The notes below the pieces were generated by a model, which was given only the letters and a program-made list of their open reading frames with translations, was not told the origin of the DNA and ran no database searches. From Eleginops maclovinus (lineage: Eukaryota; Chordata; Actinopteri; Perciformes; Eleginopidae), in contig NC_086360.1 of the NCBI RefSeq assembly GCF_036324505.1, positions 5,960,546 through 6,024,545 of the forward strand: a stretch of DNA of 64,000 nucleotides, written 5' to 3'. Made by a program: the position numbers and the translations under genes. This document shows, piece after piece, positions 60,901 through 64,000 of this stretch (position 1 is its first letter; every line of letters starts with the position of its first letter).

Positions 60901-62773
60901 GCCTCCGAGAGGCACTGCAACTTGTACTGCCGGGAATGCCTGGTATTTGCAACTGATCGATTTGGTGTTTGGAGCCACACTAAATTTGCAAACTTGAGTT
61001 GTCTAACCAAGGCAGCAGCGAGACACCAAAGCACAGCTGGGCACTTGGAAGCACTGGTGCTTTTGAAAAGCTTTGGGGACACCCGAGTGGATCTACAGCT
61101 CAACGAACAAGTGCGCAGGGAAACGGAGCTCCACAACGAAAGGGTGAACAAAAATAGGGAAATATTGAAAGACTGATTGATTGTGTCCTGTTTTTGGGTA
61201 AACAGGAACTTTCATTTAGGGGACACGATGAAAGCGCCGAGTCCAGAAACAGAGGAAACTACGTGGAGCTTCTTTCTTTTCGTGCTGAGAACAACACAGA
61301 TTTGCATTACCACCTGTACACAAACAACATGTTTACTGGGACTTCAGGCAAAATACAAAACGACCTGATTTATGCTATTGCTGAAGTGATGGGAGAAGAG
61401 ATCAAAATGAAGATTAAAAAAGCACCCTTTGTCGCTGTTATGGTGGACGAGACGTCAGATGTGGGTAATGTAGCACAGCTGGCACTTGTCCTGCGTTATG
61501 TGACAGACACAGGTGTCAAGGAGCGGTTTGTCAGATAATCTGATTCATTAAGTTAACTGTAAATGCTGATGTATTGATTATAAATGCTTCAGAAATATTA
61601 ATATAACTCTGTTGTACTTGACTATGTTAAGGTGATGCAACGCCCGGTTATACTGCGTTTCTGTCTAAATGTATAGTTTGTAGAGCCATGGCGTCATAAT
61701 GATGGCATTAAGAGGTGGAATAATTCAGGTAGGACTGTGTAGGACATCACTGAAGGCCTAGGTGTGAAATGCACGGCCCGCCACTGTATTCTATAAACTA
61801 ATGACAATTTGTGTGGAATTCAATCGACACCGGAATGGCTGCCATACATGTAGAGATAAAGCTTAAATACAAATGTGGAGTTGTCTCTTAATTTTTTCCA
61901 GAGCTGTATATCCATATAATTGCTGTTCAGGACATGCTTGAGGTCAGAGCAGTTTTGTGGGCCAGCCTCAACATGTTGTTCGGTAGGCTGATCCAAAGTA
62001 ACCCTCTCAACTCCACGAGCCACTAAAGTGTGTGGCAGCAGAAAGAAAAACACTGTAGATTTAGTCATGACAGCTAAAATATATTTTTTCCCTCCCTTCT
62101 TTGCCCTCTCTCCTCCCTCAGGTGGTGTTTGATGAGACTCTGCAAAGGTGCCTGGATTCATACCTGCATCACGCTCCTCGCGGCCTCGACCTCGCCACCA
62201 TGCCCTCCTCCACGGCGGTGGCAGACATGCAGCGCTGCGTCCACAGAGCGGTGTTCCTGACCTTCCTTAGGATGGCCACGCATAAAGAGTCCAAGGTAGG
62301 AGCTGACACCAAAAAAGAAAAAAGAATCATTTACGTATCACTACAAACACCAGTAGCAGTTTTATTAGTGAACAGTTCTGACAGCACTTGAATAGATGTG
62401 TCACTCTCCCTTCTGCTCCTCTTCTTCAGGAGAGCTTCCTCACTCCGTCAGTGTTTGGAGAGATTATCTATGAGAACTTCCTTTTTGACATTCCCAAATT
62501 TCTGGATCTGTGTGTGCTCTTTGGAAAGGGCAACAGCCAGCTGCTGCACAAGATGATAGGTGAACGTTTTATTAAGGTTTCATTTGAGTCATGATAGAGT
62601 GTCTGATGGGACATGTATCCATTAAAAGAACAGATGTTGTGAAGCCTGCTAGCTGTTATGTGTTCACTCTTTGGTTACTTTGATATTGGTTTTCATTTAT
62701 TTTAGAGAACATCTTTACCAACCAGCCGTCTTACTACATCGACCTGGATGAGACGGTGCCCACTGTGTTACAG
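54820..62773 (+). CDS. ASCC2: ASCC2, activating signal cointegrator 1 complex subunit 2 (5' part)
   Basis: Five coding exons give the first 205 residues; the gene continues past the window. ASCC2 binds K63-linked ubiquitin through a CUE domain (C-terminal, not in the window) and with ASCC3 acts in alkylation-damage repair and in disassembly of collided ribosomes. The visible part includes FFVPYKSPPEDGSPAEVEEF, DLEWLLALPHDKFWCQVVFD and FDIPKFLDLCVLFGKGNSQL, all strongly conserved with mammalian ASCC2 and forming the ASCC3-binding N-terminal domain. Phases agree throughout. The 7-kb intron between the exons at 55168 and 62122 is filled by a triple-nested transposon. Confidence 0.95.
55010..55168 (+). 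CDS. ASCC2: ASCC2 coding exon 2 (residues 29-81)
   Basis: HPARKEERFFVPYKSPPED through WLLALPHDKFWCQ, near-identical to the family. Donor CAG|GTGAGG. Confidence 0.95.
55526..55640 (-). repeat. Retroelement tail, reverse partner of 30147-30252
   Basis: CAGGTTCAGGTTATTTATTT GTAC and AGACAAGGGATCCATCCTGA CACACTCTAAAAACAAACAC, the reverse complement of the SLC39A14-intron copy. Confidence 0.7.
57321..57342 (+). repeat. Poly(G) tract
   Basis: 22 consecutive G inside the KIAA1586-like element, close to its left end. Confidence 0.98.
57714..58079 (-). pseudogene. C-terminal part of the same transposase, shifted by one frame
   Basis: Reads MNQMAALDPKKWDHANPRHG and the hAT dimerisation segment SNADCERGFSAMNNIITEYR SKLTTKNAANLLFISTVGPP, with the catalytic Glu in CERGF. 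It is separated from the main ORF by one frameshift at the A run near 58105-58112 and needs it to give a complete enzyme. I list it as broken; a sequencing or assembly error in the homopolymer is possible. Confidence 0.8.
58079..59899 (-). CDS. KIAA1586-like hAT transposase, main ORF
   Basis: 606 residues uninterrupted. Basic N-terminus, zinc-finger-like region with C114, C117 and H161/H163/H169, first catalytic Asp at D274 (VLADESTSVGHKSTLIVF), second at D345 (GFCSDGANVMLGVKSGVGKL) and the hAT signature WHCLNHRLELAVAQAL (C373, H376). The domesticated vertebrate protein KIAA1586 belongs to this group. The ORF ends early at 58079 after a run of seven A; one base shift there opens the remaining 3' part (57714-58079). 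Confidence 0.88.
   Translation of the reverse strand: MRAVKKSIVIRRDKRMQKRITELFKRKDRVIENENQEKVRKTDGSVHAVPCAKEVNENASVNESNVAGAGPSTSDAGPAASRSTAYPPVWSKEQFEQFRTKNEWLYAQNGMLGCISCRDVKGLGVSASRGVNIVSNWAEGNIAPCGHSRTVQLSSLRKKIHEHRESAAHNEAVKILKTAQKEILLNMNATSQESAFEATAKVFRTAYFVAKHDKPFTDFEKLIDLQEANSLNLGRILHSKTVCVDIIDHVSTQMKHQIVRRIIENKSKITVLADESTSVGHKSTLIVFLKASIDGEMEPIAFPLDLIELDNLSAAHIKGKIMHCLLNNGFTMELLQEMLIGFCSDGANVMLGVKSGVGKLLQDDFPNIVLWHCLNHRLELAVAQALEATGGTKDFQAFLDALYTLYSQSPKSMRELSECAHNLHITLRRIGRVFNVRWVASSWRAVNAVWYSYGALAQHFREASEDRTKDGRERAKFQGLLSKLCSINFVKNLALMADVLMELKNLSEILQNRGITLPKAHDIMLTYTKRIGSLITYPGQHAVEASQAEKDMKFKEEDLKVGRSPIIDASKFIQAVADSLNERLFTTTANRAQASVAAQKKKVTPH
62122..62295 (+). CDS. ASCC2: ASCC2 coding exon 3 (residues 82-139)
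   Basis: VVFDETLQRCLDSYLHHAPR through HRAVFLTFLRMATHKESK. Acceptor CTCCCTCAG, donor AAG|GTAGGA, phase 0. Confidence 0.95.
62430..62559 (+). CDS. ASCC2: ASCC2 coding exon 4 (residues 140-182)
   Basis: ESFLTPSVFGEIIYENFLFD then IPKFLDLCVLFGKGNSQLLH. Donor ATAG|GTGAAC, phase 1. Confidence 0.95.
62706..62773 (+). CDS. ASCC2: ASCC2 coding exon 5 (residues 184-205)
   Basis: NIFTNQPSYYIDLDETVPTV then LQ; acceptor TTTTAG, donor CAG|GTGAGA. Last host exon in the window; the following intron is entered by a hAT element at the right edge. Confidence 0.93.
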
Positions 62774-62831
62774 GTGAGATATATTTATAAATAAAGTACA
62801 GCAGAAAACATTTTGATTTTAACTTTTTCTA

Positions 62832-63012
62832 AAGAGAACCTATTATGCACATTATAAAATGGGGGGGGGTGGACCTTGCCAATACATTTTAAAAAGGAAA
62901 TATTCTGCTCATTTTCAGCTTCATCTTTGTATTGTGTGCCTCTACTGGGACATGTCTCCATGCTTTAATGTTCAAGAGCTCTTTATTTTTCCCATACTGC
63001 CTGTGCTGCACC
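62832..63012 (-). repeat. GGCCCTATTATGC MITE family, copy 13 (partial)
   Basis: AGGAAATATTCTGCTCATTT TCAGC and TGTGTGCCTCTACTGGGACA, ending CCCATACTGCCTGTGCTGCA. A short AACCTATTATGCACATTATA just before it suggests two joined ends. Confidence 0.65.
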
Positions 63013-63161
63013 ATTTTCATTTTTTCTCAAATATGTTTTATTGAGCACCAACCATACAAAGTGTACACAATGCGAAGACACATGAAAATATGAAACAGTG
63101 CTCACATTTCACTAATTTGGCGTCAATGGCTGCGAGTTTGTTTTCAAATCTGACGGATAGT

Positions 63162-64000
63162 GTTGTGCATGAACGAGTTCAAAAGAACGCGTTCATTGAA
63201 CGCGCTCATTTTTTCGTGAACGTTGAACTGAACGCAACACATTTTTCAATAAAGAACTTGAACGTGAATTAGTTCACATTATGTGTCATGAACGGCAGAC
63301 ATCACTATAAATGAACGTTGGCATTTGTTTTCCATTGAAAACTGAGTGACATCTGTTTTCTCTTTTGAAACGCAACGAGAGAGAAAGTTCCTCCCTCCTG
63401 TAGGTGCCGCTTAAATCATGTATCAACGCAGAGATAGTTTTGGCACTGTATGCGCAATGCATTGTGGGCAACGTAGTGTCCGGCTGAGAATAGTTGAGTT
63501 GAATAGTTGAAACGTACTGGCTTCCGCACAACGTTACCCATGATGAATTGCAGCAGAGCGGCTTAGGCATAGCAACGCCGAGAGCGCGGAGGGCTGGAGG
63601 CTCGAGAGAGAGAGATACAGAGACCAATGACGAGAGTGAGAGAAAGCGCTGCGATTTAAAAAAAAACAAACAAAACAAGATGGCTAGTGGAAGTGATGGC
63701 ACGGAGACGGACTCCGATTCTCCTCACGAACATTTAAAACAATTTTACACTCTTGCAAACCAAGACCCCGACGGCAAAAATCTTTCCTTCCTGTGTAAGA
63801 TGTGTCCACCTGCGCAGCAAAAACAAGTTAGGACATCGACAACGTCCTTCTCGAATTTGAAACGGCACATTGAATTAAAACATCCATCCAGTGTGAATGC
63901 AATTCAAGAGTTTTGCTCGTAATGCTAGTAGATTTCATTGCACTAAGTATAGAACTGGTCTATCTTGTCTGTATTGCTACAAGTTTCAGCACCTGTTAAG
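63162..64000 (+). mobile_element. hAT transposon, 5' part (runs off the window)
   Basis: Starts TAGTGTTGTGCATGAACGAG TTC with several repeated GAACG motifs (GTTCATTGAACGCGCTCATT), typical of hAT subterminal repeats, and leads to a BED-finger exon. The right end is outside the window. Confidence 0.7.
63680..63922 (+). CDS. BED zinc finger exon of a hAT transposase
   Basis: 81 residues: acidic N-terminus MASGSDGTETDSDSPHEHLK, then a BED-type finger with CKMC, an intervening basic part, and FSNLKRHIELKHP giving the two His. The reading frame stops at TAA (63920-63922) right at GCTC|GTAATG, which may instead be a splice donor. No inactivating change is seen in this part; the catalytic region is beyond the window. 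Confidence 0.7.
   Translation: MASGSDGTETDSDSPHEHLKQFYTLANQDPDGKNLSFLCKMCPPAQQKQVRTSTTSFSNLKRHIELKHPSSVNAIQEFCS

Larger units (their letters stand above)
57145..61538 (+). pseudogene. ZMYM1-like hAT transposase pseudogene (N-terminal part)
   Basis: The start MAEGGEEMNLVADIITTPFS runs to KRTFQVKLH at the inner insertion and continues, across one copy of the duplicated GCTACACA, with ILKRERPTPTLASLAQQGNY, so the frame is restored exactly when the insert is removed. It then has a TTF-type zinc finger (YCRECLVFATDRFGVWSHTK, later Cys/His), a one-base deletion near 61170, and the frame of GKQELSFRGHDESAESRNRG and FVAVMVDETSDVGNVAQLAL with the first catalytic Asp. It stops after KERFVR; the second Asp, catalytic Glu and dimerisation domain are absent. 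Confidence 0.88.
56601..61786 (+). mobile_element. ZMYM1-like hAT transposon, internally deleted (middle level)
   Basis: Ends CAGTGGTGGGCCGT and, reversed, CAGTGGCGGGCCGT, inside the 8-bp duplication TATTCTAT (56593-56600, 61787-61794). It carries the 5' part of a transposase gene and is interrupted by the element at 57234-60812. Most of the 3' half of the transposase gene is missing, so it is non-autonomous. Confidence 0.92.
56489..61906. mobile_element. Tc1-type MITE split by a 5.2-kb hAT insertion (outer level of the nest)
   Basis: Bounded by TA (56487-56488 and 61907-61908) with inverted ends CAGCCCCGGAAAAAATAAAG AGACCAC and, reversed, CAGCTCTGGAAAAAATTAAG AGACAAC. Without the insertion it is only about 230 bp. 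A related end lies at 12355. In the 7-kb ASCC2 intron. Confidence 0.88.

Overview
The window is vertebrate genomic DNA, most likely from a teleost fish: long introns with canonical GT-AG splice sites, three recognisable vertebrate protein genes, an eukaryotic tRNA, and a dense load of fish-type DNA transposons (Tc1/mariner, hAT), MITEs, LINE tails and tRNA-derived SINEs. There is no prokaryotic or viral gene content. The species cannot be fixed from the sequence alone.

Layout of host genes. (1) GLE1, minus strand, start codon at 17410 and stop at 1349-1351: 15 coding exons that join in frame into a 714-residue mRNA-export factor. (2) A tRNA-Pro(TGG) gene at 19476-19547 in the divergent intergenic space. 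(3) SLC39A14 (ZIP14), plus strand, coding 29697-50224, with two candidate non-coding first exons near 20.1 kb and 22.5 kb; coding exon 3 exists as two tandem, equally long, alternative versions (38076-38245 and 39701-39870); either product is 510 residues. (4) ASCC2, plus strand, first exon near 53.7 kb, coding from 54820; five coding exons are in the window and the gene runs off the right edge. GLE1 and SLC39A14 are divergent; SLC39A14 and ASCC2 are tandem, with the SLC39A14 3' end and the ASCC2 promoter only about 100 bp apart if the last poly(A) signal is used.

Mobile DNA. GLE1 intron 5 carries a 3.8-kb hAT element (8106-11945) whose decayed transposase gene is split by an 805-bp element (9088-9892) bearing the N-terminal part of a RecQ-like helicase, with TIRs and a 9-bp target duplication. 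SLC39A14 introns hold a hAT/Tc1 composite (about 30.6-33.0 kb) and a complete Tc1 transposon (42953-44556) with an intact 340-residue DD34E transposase inserted in a TA repeat. ASCC2 intron 3 (counting the 5' UTR intron as the first) contains a three-level nest: a Tc1-type MITE (56489-61906) split by a ZMYM1-like hAT (56601-61786), itself split by a KIAA1586-like hAT (57234-60812), each boundary proven by target duplications. The right end of the window enters another hAT element with a BED finger exon. One MITE family recurs 13 times.

The genes are independent in function: mRNA export/translation (GLE1), metal uptake (ZIP14), ribosome quality control/alkylation repair (ASCC2). The most unusual items are the RecQ-carrying element, the duplicated ZIP14 exon pair with frame-enforced mutual exclusion, and the intact Tc1 transposase. 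All exon boundaries were set by hand from reading frame, splice consensus and recalled family sequence; no database search was possible.
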